Notes: a model not told the origin generated them from the sequence alone. DNA of 64,000 nucleotides from Acidobacteriota bacterium (GCA_016715115.1 JADKBM010000016.1:124001-188000), one strand, 5' to 3'. Counted from the stretch's first letter, positions 55,461 through 63,131 are shown. Made by a program: numbers and translations.

Positions 55461-57047
55461 CTAAACCAGTTTCTCGATTGAGCCGCTAACGCTTTGTGCC
55501 AGCCGCCAATGCTTGCGCTCGTCTTTGCCAAGCTTTCTTGTGGCAAACAGAATCGCCAACTTCAGGAGTGGTGACGCCGCCGGGTATTCGTCCTTCAACA
55601 CGAGCGCCTGAGCCCTAGTTCCAGATGAATGTATTGCGAGCGACGCGAAGCGCTTGATGACCTCTGAAGTAGATTCAGAGTACAGCTTAACAATGTCTTG
55701 AGCATGATTCCACTCGGGCGCGGATGCAAAGATATGCAATATCCACATCGCGTAGTAGGGGGGCGGCGGAGTGCGTTTGCTCTTCAGAGGTTTCAATAGC
55801 TTTTTCGCGATCTGCTTTTGCTCTGCTTTTGTCAAATCATCGAAAGAAAGAACGTAGGTCGCAATGTGCTCAGCCACGGGGTAGAGCAATTCGGCATTGT
55901 CAATTGCGAGGTGAAGTACTTCTCGCATGAGTTCCGCAGGAGCGCCTGGGATACGTGGCAGCTTCGTCAGTGCAAAGGTGACCGCTTGGTAGTCGACAAG
56001 CGCTGTATCGGCGAGCGAGGCCTCAAGCATTCCCTTCAGGTCAGAACCTTGAAGAACGGCAAGGGCCTGTTCGATAACCACGTCATCCATGTTGCCATCG
56101 GAGTCCTCGTCGTCACCCTCGGTGCCTTCGTAACCAACTCTAAAGTTGCGAAGCATGTTGACGATAGTGTCACGATCGGTTAACTGGTCACCGTGATCAA
56201 ACAAGTATTCATGGCGGTAGTCGTCGATCGTAAGTATCTTGGTTTTCGCAGACTGAAGCGTTAGGCCGTGCTTTGAGAACAACCACTCGCCCAGCGAAAA
56301 CAGGACCGACTGAGCTTCGTATTCGGTTCGACAAAAGATGCTGAAGTCGTCGACCCAGCGAACAAAATCGACGCTCTGACTCTGCATGGATGCGTCTACG
56401 TCTATCAGTAGGGCCTCGGCAAGCAACCTTGAAGCATAGGGACCGACAGGGATTCCATAGCTATCCCGCCCCAGCACGTTTCCAATGAGCTTCTTTACAA
56501 GTACGCGAGCCACGTCGCGTACGCGCTGGGAAGCAGCTACGCTTTCAATGACGTTTTCGAGGCGATGCTGATAAATACGGGGATAGAAATCTGCAATATC
56601 AGCAACCGCTACGTAACGCACGTGCGGTTTAGCAGCCTTGGCGGAAAGCTGTTGACGATAGGCCTCATAGGAGCCGCGAGAGTCGTACAACTCTAGGGGT
56701 TTGCTCACATCCGCACGGTATGAGAACACACGCTTTGCCTTGGTAGGTATGCGACTGACCTCGATGTCTGGCTTTGCAATAAGAACTAGTGCCGTGTAAA
56801 TAATGAGGTCTTGGGGGTGAAGCATGTAGAGAAGTCGCACATTGGCGCGATTCTTCGGGGCAAAGACCTTGAGTGGCTTAAATGGTTCGTAAACGTCAAG
56901 GTCAATGCGTTCGATAGTGTCGCGTATCGAGTTCCAATTTACGGCAACTACTGACCACTCAGGTGGCTCTGGGAGCATCGTGCTGAAGCCATGGTGAACA
57001 ATCGCCGCAAATGCATTGTCGAGTTCTTGAGTGGTGAGATTAAACAT
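55461..57047 (-). CDS. Reverse transcriptase with helical C-terminal domain (DRT/Abi-like candidate)
   Basis: 528 residues from ATG 57047; a frame starting at 57098 would begin inside the neighbouring attC. RT motifs: RYVAVADIADFYPRIYQH (motif A, Asp150/Asp153), SYGIPVGPYASRLLAEALL (motif B) and FVRWVDDFSIFC (motif C, WVDD at 231-234 instead of YxDD). The rest, about 300-528, is a chain of helices of HEAT-like character (LMREVLHLAIDNAELLYPVA, EQKQIAKKLLKPLKSK). There is no maturase or HNH domain, so it is not a group II intron protein. Stand-alone RTs of this build (UG/Abi groups) are phage-defence proteins. It forms a one-gene cassette beside the integrase relic. Confidence 0.8.
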   Translation of the reverse strand: MFNLTTQELDNAFAAIVHHGFSTMLPEPPEWSVVAVNWNSIRDTIERIDLDVYEPFKPLKVFAPKNRANVRLLYMLHPQDLIIYTALVLIAKPDIEVSRIPTKAKRVFSYRADVSKPLELYDSRGSYEAYRQQLSAKAAKPHVRYVAVADIADFYPRIYQHRLENVIESVAASQRVRDVARVLVKKLIGNVLGRDSYGIPVGPYASRLLAEALLIDVDASMQSQSVDFVRWVDDFSIFCRTEYEAQSVLFSLGEWLFSKHGLTLQSAKTKILTIDDYRHEYLFDHGDQLTDRDTIVNMLRNFRVGYEGTEGDDEDSDGNMDDVVIEQALAVLQGSDLKGMLEASLADTALVDYQAVTFALTKLPRIPGAPAELMREVLHLAIDNAELLYPVAEHIATYVLSFDDLTKAEQKQIAKKLLKPLKSKRTPPPPYYAMWILHIFASAPEWNHAQDIVKLYSESTSEVIKRFASLAIHSSGTRAQALVLKDEYPAASPLLKLAILFATRKLGKDERKHWRLAQSVSGSIEKLV

Positions 57048-57074
57048 AGTGGTCCGAGCTGGCTGGTTTATGAC

Positions 57075-57134
57075 GCATAACTTATGATTATCCCGCATCG
57101 ATCTTGATAAGACGCCGATTCGGGTGTGTTATCC
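57075..57134 (-). other. attC site, 60 bp (minus orientation)
   Basis: Minus strand: GGATAAC, acacccgaatcggcg, gatcgatgcgggataatc, GTTATGC. It is the last site before the integrase pseudogene and marks the 5-prime limit of the reverse-transcriptase cassette. Confidence 0.82.
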
Positions 57135-57243
57135 GGGTCAAACCCAGGCATCTTTGAAAGATTTCACAATCGCCTTTATTATCTTGAAAACTCAATCAAC
57201 GGGCGCTTGAAGCCCGTAGTTTATCTCAATTTCACAGCCCTTG

Positions 57244-57288
57244 CATACCTCGATGGAACATACCTCGATGGGACATACCTCGATGGAA
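57244..57288 (+). repeat. Three tandem 15-bp repeats before the integrase relic
   Basis: The unit catacctcgatggaa occurs three times head to tail (middle copy ends gga). It reads TYLDG in one frame. It lies where the 5-prime end of the integrase gene, or attI, would be expected. Confidence 0.85.
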
Positions 57289-57291
57289 CAG

Positions 57292-57622
57292 AAACCAAAA
57301 CTACTCGAATGCGCGCCGTTGCGCGGGCGCGACATCTCAGCCACAGAACGGAGAAGGCATATCACAATTTCATCAAACGATTCATCCTATTCCATAACAA
57401 ACGGCACCCGACGGAAATGGGCGCGGACGAAATAAGCCAGTTTCGCGGTCGAGCGTTTCGGCTCCGACTCAGAATCAGGCGTTTTTCGCACTGCTTTTCC
57501 TTTACCGCGATGTTTTGAAGATACGCCTTCCACAGATCGAGGGAGTGGGCCGAGCGAAACGTCCGAAACACTTGCCCGTGGTCTTTACTCCACGAGAAGC
57601 GAAGGTCATTCCCGGGCACTGA
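57292..57622 (+). pseudogene. intI: Integron integrase (IntI) pseudogene, N-terminal half only
   Basis: Conceptual translation across frames gives KPKLLE, then RAVARARHLSHRTEKAYHNF, IKRFILFHNKRHPTEMGADE, LAVER, TQNQAFFALLFLYRDVLKIR, RAKRPKHLPVVFTPREAKVI and a stop. This is the SAM-like N-terminal domain and linker typical of IntI. At least three frame changes are needed, and the tyrosine-recombinase catalytic domain (Arg-His-Arg-His-Tyr) is absent. The gene points away from the minus-strand reverse-transcriptase cassette, as intI does from its first cassette. Confidence 0.85.
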
Positions 57623-57700
57623 AGAACAACCAATCATCAGCGAGGTTTATCAAGCGTAAACGGGCATAAATTCTGTATGCTAACAGTTGAGTAAGCAAAA

Positions 57701-57732
57701 TTGTTGACAAGATTGACAACAAGGCTTAAGGT
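57701..57732 (+). promoter_or_regulatory. Probable promoter/operator of the mazEF-like pair
   Basis: TTGACA at 57704-57709 and TAAGGT at 57727-57732 are 17 bases apart. The palindrome-like ttgttgacaagattgacaac (57701-57720) overlaps the -35 box and could be the antitoxin operator. GGAGG lies seven bases before the antitoxin ATG. Confidence 0.45.
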
Positions 57733-57751
57733 GAAATTTGGAGGTAAAACA

Positions 57752-57994
57752 ATGTCGCAAGTAAGAGTTAGTGAAAACACCCACGAAGTATTGCGTTCGC
57801 TTTCCACACGGGAAGGAAAATCAATGCAGGATATTATAGACAAAGCCATTGAAGATTATCGCCGAAAAGCCTTTTTGGAAGGCTTGAGCAATGACTACCG
57901 GCTTTTGCGGGAAAACCCGGAAGCATGGAAAGACCACGAGGAAGAAACGGCACTTTGGGATAATACTTTGATGGACGGACTGAAAAACGAATGA
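57752..57994 (+). CDS. MazE-like antitoxin (ribbon-helix-helix)
   Basis: 80 residues from ATG 57752, chosen for its GGAGG ribosome site. The N-terminal SQVRVSENTHEVLRSLSTRE and QDIIDKAIEDYRRKAF form a ribbon-helix-helix domain; the acidic tail WKDHEEETALWDNTLMDGL should bind the toxin. It overlaps the toxin gene by four bases. It likely represses its own promoter. Confidence 0.8.
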   Translation: MSQVRVSENTHEVLRSLSTREGKSMQDIIDKAIEDYRRKAFLEGLSNDYRLLRENPEAWKDHEEETALWDNTLMDGLKNE

Positions 57995-58332
57995 CGCAAG
58001 TAAAACGCGGTGAAATCTGGCTGGCAGATCTCAGCCCGACAATTGGACGGGAACAGGCAGGAATGCGCCCGGTTCTGATTCCGTCCGCCGATTATTTTAA
58101 TCAAGGCTTTGCCGATCTTGTTTTTGCCATTCCGATCACGTCCAAAGACAAAAATATCCGCTCGCACGTTGCCGTTTTCCCGCCGGAAGGCGGCTTGACT
58201 ATGCCAAGCTTCATAATGTGCGAGGCAATGCGCTCGATCAGCAAACAACGTCTTGTCAAACATTTGGGAATAATCACCCCGGCGACCATGCACGAGGTCG
58301 AAGATACGCTGAAAATTCTACTCGAATTATAA
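57991..58332 (+). CDS. MazF/PemK-family endoribonuclease toxin
   Basis: 113 residues. Family signature: VKRGEIWLADLSPTIGREQAGMRPVLIPSAD (in parts: RGEIWLADLSPTIG, REQAGMRPVLIPSAD), VFAIPITSKDKNIRSHV and SFIMCEAMRSISKQRLVKHLG. It cleaves mRNA at short sites. Together with the antitoxin it could stabilise the array against loss. No attC directly follows; a broken ORF and a class B unit lie downstream. Confidence 0.88.
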   Translation: MTQVKRGEIWLADLSPTIGREQAGMRPVLIPSADYFNQGFADLVFAIPITSKDKNIRSHVAVFPPEGGLTMPSFIMCEAMRSISKQRLVKHLGIITPATMHEVEDTLKILLEL

Positions 58333-58339
58333 ATTAGCT

Positions 58340-58594
58340 GGAACGAAACAAAATGGCAAAAAAGCCACTGTAACAGATAATAAAAAACTCGAAGAATTCA
58401 AGCAATCCAAGCCCAAACAGCTGGTTTTGTTTGAAATGATTTTGCCGGAAGATAAGAGATATTCCAACACTATCGAGTCTTACGACTTTATACCTAAACA
58501 CTTTTGGGGCAAAGCCAAACGCATCGAAGGACGTTTTTTGGATGAGTTGGACCGAGAATTTTCTGCTCACGCTGATCCGCCCGATCACTGCTAG
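58340..58594 (+). pseudogene. Remnant of an unidentified gene (RepA-like N-terminus?)
   Basis: An 85-codon open stretch without a normal start reads KQLVLFEMILPEDKRYSNTI, ESYDFIPKHFWGKAKRIEGR, FLDELDREF and then stops. The pattern recalls N-terminal parts of some plasmid replication initiators, but the match is from memory and weak. It is truncated by the following class B unit. Confidence 0.4.
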
Positions 58595-58649
58595 AGGTCA
58601 TTCCCCATGAAACTCCGTCCGCCGGTTATTGTCGTTGTTCTATTTTCAG

Positions 58650-58857
58650 CGGCAGGCGCAAGGCGTCGCGTCCGTTGCCACGGCCGAACCGTGTCGGCAA
58701 ACGCAAAAAAACCAGCCTCACGGGCTGGCTGCCTCTACCTGATGCCGACAACGACTCTTCTGATTGCCGCTTCCCTTCCGCCGGCCGCGCTTTTCTGCTC
58801 GTCTCGCCTAATCCGGTCTGGTATTCTAACTCCAAGCGGTCTTTGACGGCCGGCTTG
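58650..58857 (-). repeat. Class B-associated terminator unit, copy 3
   Basis: Same orientation as 46.83-47.02 kb, with the minus-strand terminator hairpin at 58705-58730 (agccagcccgtgaggctggt, T run). No gene. Confidence 0.75.
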
Positions 58858-58943
58858 GTTCAACACCGAATTGTGCGGCGGCTCGTTGACCGATCGCGCT
58901 TGCCTCGATCAACCGCGCCACACGAATTCTTAACAGGTTGGGT
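58858..58943 (+). other. attC site, class B
   Basis: GTTCAAC, gaattgtgcggcggctc, ccgcgccacacgaattctta, GTTGGGT; boxes match consensus exactly. Confidence 0.85.
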
Positions 58944-58961
58944 GAGCTTTCTTAACGTAGT

Positions 58962-59201
58962 ATGATTTCTGACGAAAAACTCCTGGAGCGGTTGCAAGAT
59001 TCTGAAGATGCCTTCGTGGAACGCAAGCCCCAAGCGGTAAGCACTGAGGATGCCTGCAAAACGCTAGTTGCTTTCGCGAACTCCCTGCCTGACGGTCGTG
59101 AGGGCATTCTTTTCATTGGCATCTCTGATAAAGGCGGCAATGTAGCCGCGTCAACTCCACCGTTATGCCCCTGCGTGGTTCTTGCGGCAACAGATTTATG
59201 A
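58962..59201 (+). pseudogene. Truncated AlbA_2 (Schlafen-like) domain protein
   Basis: The first 60 residues (ISDEKLLERLQDSEDAFVER, DACKTLVAFANSLPDGREGILFIGISDKG, in parts) match the start of AlbA_2 ATP-binding/HTH proteins, which are normally 200-500 residues. The frame is then replaced by a shortened attC-like end (gcgtcaactccaccgttatg), giving an unrelated tail. It is a cassette gene cut by recombination. Confidence 0.68.
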
Positions 59202-59851
59202 AGTTTAAGATTTTACACATCTTCATTTGTATCGGTTTATGTTTTGTTGCCATCTGTGAAAGCAATGCACAAACCCGTAAAATCACAAAGCGAGTCGGCA
59301 GCACAACTTTGTATCCTTACAGCCCGAAATCAACTGAATCGTTGAACGATATTCCAGCAAATATAGTTGAAAAAGTTACAACTCATCTGAAAAATCGTTT
59401 GGGCGAGAATTTTTATCAGAAACTTCAATTTAGTTACGGAGTTATTGTAAATTTTGATGATTTGAAACGCGCTGACCCAAATGCTAATTATCAATGGAAA
59501 GTTTTTACCTATAAGTTGGAATACAAATTTAGTATGCCCGAAGTTGGCGTAAAACTTTATGAGGCTGAAATATGGCTTGACGAGAAAGGCGACGTTCTAA
59601 AGGAAATTGACCTTCCGGCTATCGCACAAAAACCTGAAAAGGCAAAAATAATTCCTGTCAAAGAAGCACTCGTTATTGGCAAAAGGAATAAGTTTCGAGC
59701 AAGTCGCGTTGAGTTAGCGTATCGAGACAAAGAAGATTCGATTGTTTGGCGGCTCGTAAAACATAATAGAGATGGCTCTACATCGGAACTTGACGTAAGC
59801 GCACATTCGGGCGAGATTCTAAATTCAGTAAGTTATAAAGGTATTTCGTAA
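59198..59851 (+). CDS. Secreted hypothetical cassette protein
   Basis: 217 residues from ATG 59198. The signal peptide is ILHIFICIGLCFVAICESNA. The mature domain has DIPANIVEKVTTHLKNRLGE, VKLYEAEIWLDEKGDVLKEI and VWRLVKHNRDGSTSELDVSA, a PepSY-like beta pattern. AT-rich. A class A attC follows after 10 bp. Function unknown. Confidence 0.65.
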   Translation: MKFKILHIFICIGLCFVAICESNAQTRKITKRVGSTTLYPYSPKSTESLNDIPANIVEKVTTHLKNRLGENFYQKLQFSYGVIVNFDDLKRADPNANYQWKVFTYKLEYKFSMPEVGVKLYEAEIWLDEKGDVLKEIDLPAIAQKPEKAKIIPVKEALVIGKRNKFRASRVELAYRDKEDSIVWRLVKHNRDGSTSELDVSAHSGEILNSVSYKGIS

Positions 59852-59861
59852 TGTTAAAGCC

Positions 59862-59974
59862 GCATAACAATTCAATGGACGTGAGGGCGAAACAGCGACT
59901 TTCTTATCGCGTTGTCCCTTAAACCTTAACGGGCTTGGCGGCGGTTTCGCCCCACGTCATCTCAGCCGTTACCT
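59862..59974 (+). other. attC site, class A
   Basis: GCATAAC, aattcaatggacgtgagggc, cggtttcgccccacgtc, GTTACCT; 113 bp, the best preserved class A copy on the plus strand. Confidence 0.88.
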
Positions 59975-59979
59975 TTACG

Positions 59980-60633
59980 ATGAACGCATCGGTTAAACCA
60001 GAATGGCCAAAACGCTGGGCTCTGCTCCGAGACCTGATCTGCTCGCGACTTACGTCCGACGACGATGCGGCCGCATGGCCGATCATCATTGACCGAGTTT
60101 GTTCGGACGCCGAGTACCTTTGCCGTCACAATCCCGACAGCAAGCTCGTTGCTATGACAATCGGTTGCTGCTCGCACTGGCTCCGACCGCATCAGACGCG
60201 CTGGACCGCGGATGGCGGGTTTGCTTGGCCAACGGGTTATGCGGGGCGACGGCACTCACGAATGGGGCTTCCACAACACGATTGGGATGTCACTGTCCAT
60301 TGGCACGGGAATGAGGCTCGTTGGCAACAGACTGACCCGCGCAGACGATTCAAGCCCCGGCAGATTCTTGAGTTTCGCGTGTCCGTTCCGGCGCGTACAG
60401 CCTGGCACGATCAAGCAGCCGTATTCACGATCTGGAGGCCTGGCAGCCCGCCTCTACCCAACGATGAACTGATTCAGTTTTACGGCTTTCGAAAAAGAGA
60501 GGACGTATGGGCCTGCACAGCTTCAACTGGCCCTGAAGACGCCTATGATCGAACCGCCGAAGGTGCACGATGGGAGTTGACACGCGCTTGCAACGGGCTG
60601 TCCGCTGCCCGATGCGGTTTGGGCACTCGTTAG
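59980..60633 (+). CDS. Hypothetical cassette protein
   Basis: 217 residues from ATG 59980, six bases after the attC. Features: LICSRLTSDDDAAAWPIIID, HWHGNEARWQQTDPRRRFKP, VPARTAWHDQAAVFTIWRPG. It is GC-rich compared with neighbouring cassettes. A roughly 50-bp piece of the gene is duplicated at 51853-51905. Its stop TAG lies in the GTTAGGT box of the next short site. Function unknown. Confidence 0.62.
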   Translation: MNASVKPEWPKRWALLRDLICSRLTSDDDAAAWPIIIDRVCSDAEYLCRHNPDSKLVAMTIGCCSHWLRPHQTRWTADGGFAWPTGYAGRRHSRMGLPQHDWDVTVHWHGNEARWQQTDPRRRFKPRQILEFRVSVPARTAWHDQAAVFTIWRPGSPPLPNDELIQFYGFRKREDVWACTASTGPEDAYDRTAEGARWELTRACNGLSAARCGLGTR

Positions 60634-60635
60634 GT
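60588..60635 (+). other. Possible short attC site
   Basis: TTGCAAC at the left and GTTAGGT at the right (with a stop codon), 48 bp, inner arms gggctgtccgctgcc and gcggtttgggc are weakly complementary. Confidence 0.45.
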
Positions 60636-60649
60636 TTCGAAATGCGCAT

Positions 60650-60860
60650 TGTAGCTGAGATGCCGCATCCGGATCAGGTTTCGGACCTGATCGGGCAGTT
60701 TCGGTTTTTCAATAGTTGAGGCAAGTGAGACGGAAAATTTTTCCTTGATGTTGCAAACTTGTTCAAATACAATCAAGAGAAATTTCTGCGGGAGTCGCAA
60801 GAGTTTCGAACCCAAATGGATAACATGCGTGATTCAGCGTGTTATCTGCAAGATTAGAGT
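60650..60860 (-). repeat. Family C repeat, copy 3 (inverted)
   Basis: Reverse orientation of the copies at 43.93 and 46.60 kb. The end palindrome (gataacatgc ... gcgtgttatc) and the possible peptide SKLLRLPQKFLLIVFEQV are retained on the minus strand. Confidence 0.75.
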
Positions 60861-60890
60861 TGATAAGTGTTGTGCCGCTTTCTTTTGATC

Positions 60891-61025
60891 ATGTCTGAAG
60901 AAGAAATACCAAAATTATCGGAAACTACCGGGAACCTTTTTTCTGTTCAGCAAATCGCTATGGCAACATTTGTTGGTACGCCGATAGCGGGTGTTTGCTT
61001 CGGGCCCAAAACTACAGAAACTTAG
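60891..61025 (+). CDS. Short membrane-type cassette peptide, probably truncated
   Basis: 44 residues (SEEEIPKLSETTGNLFSVQQ then IAMATFVGTPIAGVCFGPK). The sequence resembles the first helix of small membrane proteins found in cassettes and probably lost its 3-prime part before the class A attC at 61032. Confidence 0.45.
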   Translation: MSEEEIPKLSETTGNLFSVQQIAMATFVGTPIAGVCFGPKTTET

Positions 61026-61031
61026 GCAGAG

Positions 61032-61127
61032 GCGCAACATATCAACGGACGTGAGGGCAAAACACGGACGCTGTTTCGTTTGCCAGCTTGCGTGGTGTTT
61101 TGCCCCACGTCATCTCAGCCGTTAGGC
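61032..61127 (+). other. attC site, class A
   Basis: GCGCAAC, caacggacgtgagggcaaaa, gtgttttgccccacgtc, GTTAGGC; 96 bp. Confidence 0.85.
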
Positions 61128-61138
61128 CCTCCGCGCAT

Positions 61139-61576
61139 ATGCAAGAGTCGCTTAAGCGTTTGATTGCCGAGTTGCATGCCGCTTACTTCAAGCCGAACGG
61201 CTTCAAGAAAGAGCGACAGCGTTTTCGGCGCGATGTGGATGTCGTGATGCAGGAGGTGGAGTTCCAGTCGTCCTCCTGGAATTCTTCGGGTGGTCCAGTC
61301 ACATTCTTCGTCAACATCTCGGTCGGATTTGCTGACATCCCGATGAAGGATGGCAAGACGGCATTGACAGGGTCAGGCAGGGTTGGCTCGCTTGTTCCAG
61401 GCGCACCGGCGCAGTTTGACCTTACATCGGTTAGCTATGAGAGCATACGCGGTGAGTTGCTTGTATTCATTCCGCAGGCATTATCAGAGCTGCCGAAGCA
61501 TTACGAGGATGTCCGCGGTCGCGCACGCGAAGGCTGGCATACGCCAATTCCGCTACCAGATACATGGCGGGCCTAA
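61139..61576 (+). CDS. DUF4304 family protein
   Basis: 145 residues from ATG 61139, twelve bases after the attC box. The DUF4304 pattern is L-x-A-x-F-K-P-N-G-F-K-K-E-R-Q-R-F near the start (YFKPNGFKKERQRFRRDVDV), then VMQEVEFQSSSWNSSGGPVT and FFVNISVGF. The family is common in integron cassettes and toxin-immunity loci; function unknown. Its stop TAA lies in the GCCTAAC box of the next site. Confidence 0.78.
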   Translation: MQESLKRLIAELHAAYFKPNGFKKERQRFRRDVDVVMQEVEFQSSSWNSSGGPVTFFVNISVGFADIPMKDGKTALTGSGRVGSLVPGAPAQFDLTSVSYESIRGELLVFIPQALSELPKHYEDVRGRAREGWHTPIPLPDTWRA

Positions 61577-61663
61577 CTATGCGCTGCAGTGAACCCGGCC
61601 AACGCATCACTGTTGCAATCGTTGTCTCCCGTGGGCCGGGTCGTTGAGCTTGGGTCGTTGTGC
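61571..61663 (+). other. attC site, 93 bp
   Basis: GCCTAAC with the DUF4304 stop, gcagtgaacccggccaacgc, gtgggccgggtcgttgagct, GTTGTGC. Close relative of the site at 63565. Confidence 0.82.
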
Positions 61664-61672
61664 CCCCAAAAT

Positions 61673-62119
61673 ATGCGTATCTCGGACATTTCGATTGAAG
61701 ACGTACGTCGTGGGCTGAATTGGAAATTTGTCCATCCAGACGACTCTTGGCTCGGTCAACCAATGGAGCATTGGGATGGCGTGCTGCCGTTGGACGCGAT
61801 TCATCCCGAGGATAGCATCCTATATTCTGGATTGGTTGTCCTCAGCGATGGCGTGGTTTTGCCGACTGTCACTCTCAAGGAGGTTGGTTCACCAGAATAC
61901 GGTGGCGACTACTGCTGGCATGTCAACGGGAGCTGGAGGCAAGTTGGCCTTGAGAAGGTAGATGTGGAAATAGTGAAAGACTTCATCGCGGGTCCACTGG
62001 ATGACGATCCCTCTTTCGATTCTGATGACGGGCTCTATCGCGAGGAGCACAAGCAGGGCTTTCAGAGTTTCTGCATAAGAATTTCTGGAGACGTTAAAGT
62101 AGTAGTTCGCCCATGGTAG
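61673..62119 (+). CDS. Hypothetical cassette protein
   Basis: 148 residues from ATG 61673. Contains DVRRGLNWKFVHPDDSWLGQ, LYSGLVVLSDGVVLPTVTLK and DYCWHVNGSWRQVGLEKVDV. Soluble, beta-rich. No recognised family. Longer frames into the attC upstream are rejected because they precede the cassette boundary. Confidence 0.62.
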   Translation: MRISDISIEDVRRGLNWKFVHPDDSWLGQPMEHWDGVLPLDAIHPEDSILYSGLVVLSDGVVLPTVTLKEVGSPEYGGDYCWHVNGSWRQVGLEKVDVEIVKDFIAGPLDDDPSFDSDDGLYREEHKQGFQSFCIRISGDVKVVVRPW

Positions 62120-62210
62120 CCGGGGATTCACCCATCCTGTGGTGTTCATCGGCCAACCAGCGCGTATCTCCAAGCCAAATGTTCATTGCACTTCTGAGTT
62201 TTTCAATATC

Positions 62211-63029
62211 ATGGAAATACGATACAAGATTCCGCAACTTGATGAAAACGGGAAAATATCGACAAAGCTTAGAGGAAGAGCAGAGAAAGTAATCTACAAC
62301 ATAGGAACGATAGATTCTCTGAAAATGGTCGTCATTCCCAGTGGCGATTTTCAGATGGGATCGGATGAAACGGAATTTGGATCGCGTGCGAATGAATTAC
62401 CTAAACACTCAGTGACGATACCTTCATTTTCTATAGGCCAGTATCCTGTCACTCAAGCTCAGTGGCTTGCAGTGATGGGAGAACTTCCCGAGATTGATCT
62501 CTCGTTCCGTGGGGATAACCTGCCTGCGGTCAATATCTCGTGGATGCAGGTCGACGAATTTTGCAAGCATCTTGCAGCGATTACCGGAACCGCGTTTCGT
62601 CTTCCAAGTGAAGCCGAATGGGAATACGCGTGCCGCGCCGGTACAAGCAGTCCGTTTCACTTTGGGGGGACGATTTCTACAGATGTGGCGAACTTCAACG
62701 GTGGAGAGCCATATGGGAATACACCCAAAGGGCAGTTTAGAAAGTCGCTGACACCAGTTGGTTATTTTGATGCACCTAATGCATTCGGTCTTCATGATAT
62801 GCACGGAAACATATGGGAATGGTGCTCCGATATATGGCACGATAATTACCATGGTGCTCCAGGCGATAGCAATGCCTGGTTTGATTCCGGGGATTTGGGA
62901 TATCGAGTACAGCGAGGGGGCTGTTGGAGAGATAATGCAATAAGCTGCCGGAGTGCATTTCGAGTTGGTGATATTGCTTACAATTGGGACCACATAGTTG
63001 GCCTGCGCGTCGCTACTAATTTGGTCTAA
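62211..63029 (+). CDS. Formylglycine-generating enzyme-family (SUMF1-like) protein
   Basis: 272 residues from ATG 62211. FGE-sulfatase fold signature: MVVIPSGDFQMGSDETEFG, HSVTIPSFSIGQYPVTQAQW, FRLPSEAEWEYACRAGTSSP, AFGLHDMHGNIWEWCSDIWH and YRVQRGGCWRDNAISCRSAF. FGE enzymes oxidise a Cys in sulfatases, but many bacterial relatives have other or unknown roles, some as ligand-binding variants. No sulfatase is nearby. The TAA stop is within the GTCTAAC box of the next attC, so it is genuine cassette cargo. Confidence 0.85.
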   Translation: MEIRYKIPQLDENGKISTKLRGRAEKVIYNIGTIDSLKMVVIPSGDFQMGSDETEFGSRANELPKHSVTIPSFSIGQYPVTQAQWLAVMGELPEIDLSFRGDNLPAVNISWMQVDEFCKHLAAITGTAFRLPSEAEWEYACRAGTSSPFHFGGTISTDVANFNGGEPYGNTPKGQFRKSLTPVGYFDAPNAFGLHDMHGNIWEWCSDIWHDNYHGAPGDSNAWFDSGDLGYRVQRGGCWRDNAISCRSAFRVGDIAYNWDHIVGLRVATNLV

Positions 63030-63122
63030 CTCCGGTACGACCCGAGGCGCCGGCCTTTCAGGTCGATCCCTCGCGGAGGGTGGCGGCCCGGTCAACTCGA
63101 TGTTCAACGCCTCGTGTTAAAA
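63025..63122 (+). other. attC site, 98 bp
   Basis: GTCTAAC with the stop codon, cgaggcgccggcctttcagg, cgcctc, GTTAAAA. The right box departs from consensus at the last base. Confidence 0.72.
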
Positions 63123-63131
63123 TGAAACGAA

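Noticed and set aside
55461..57047. Group II intron or retron around the reverse transcriptase
   Set aside because: The protein lacks maturase and endonuclease regions, no domain V-like structure was seen after the gene, and the ends are attC sites, not intron boundaries.
57126..57518. An intact 130-residue protein spanning the integrase region
   Set aside because: The frame joins 15-bp repeats, an IntI-like core and an out-of-frame arginine-rich tail; adjacent frames continue the IntI similarity, so it is a pseudogene.
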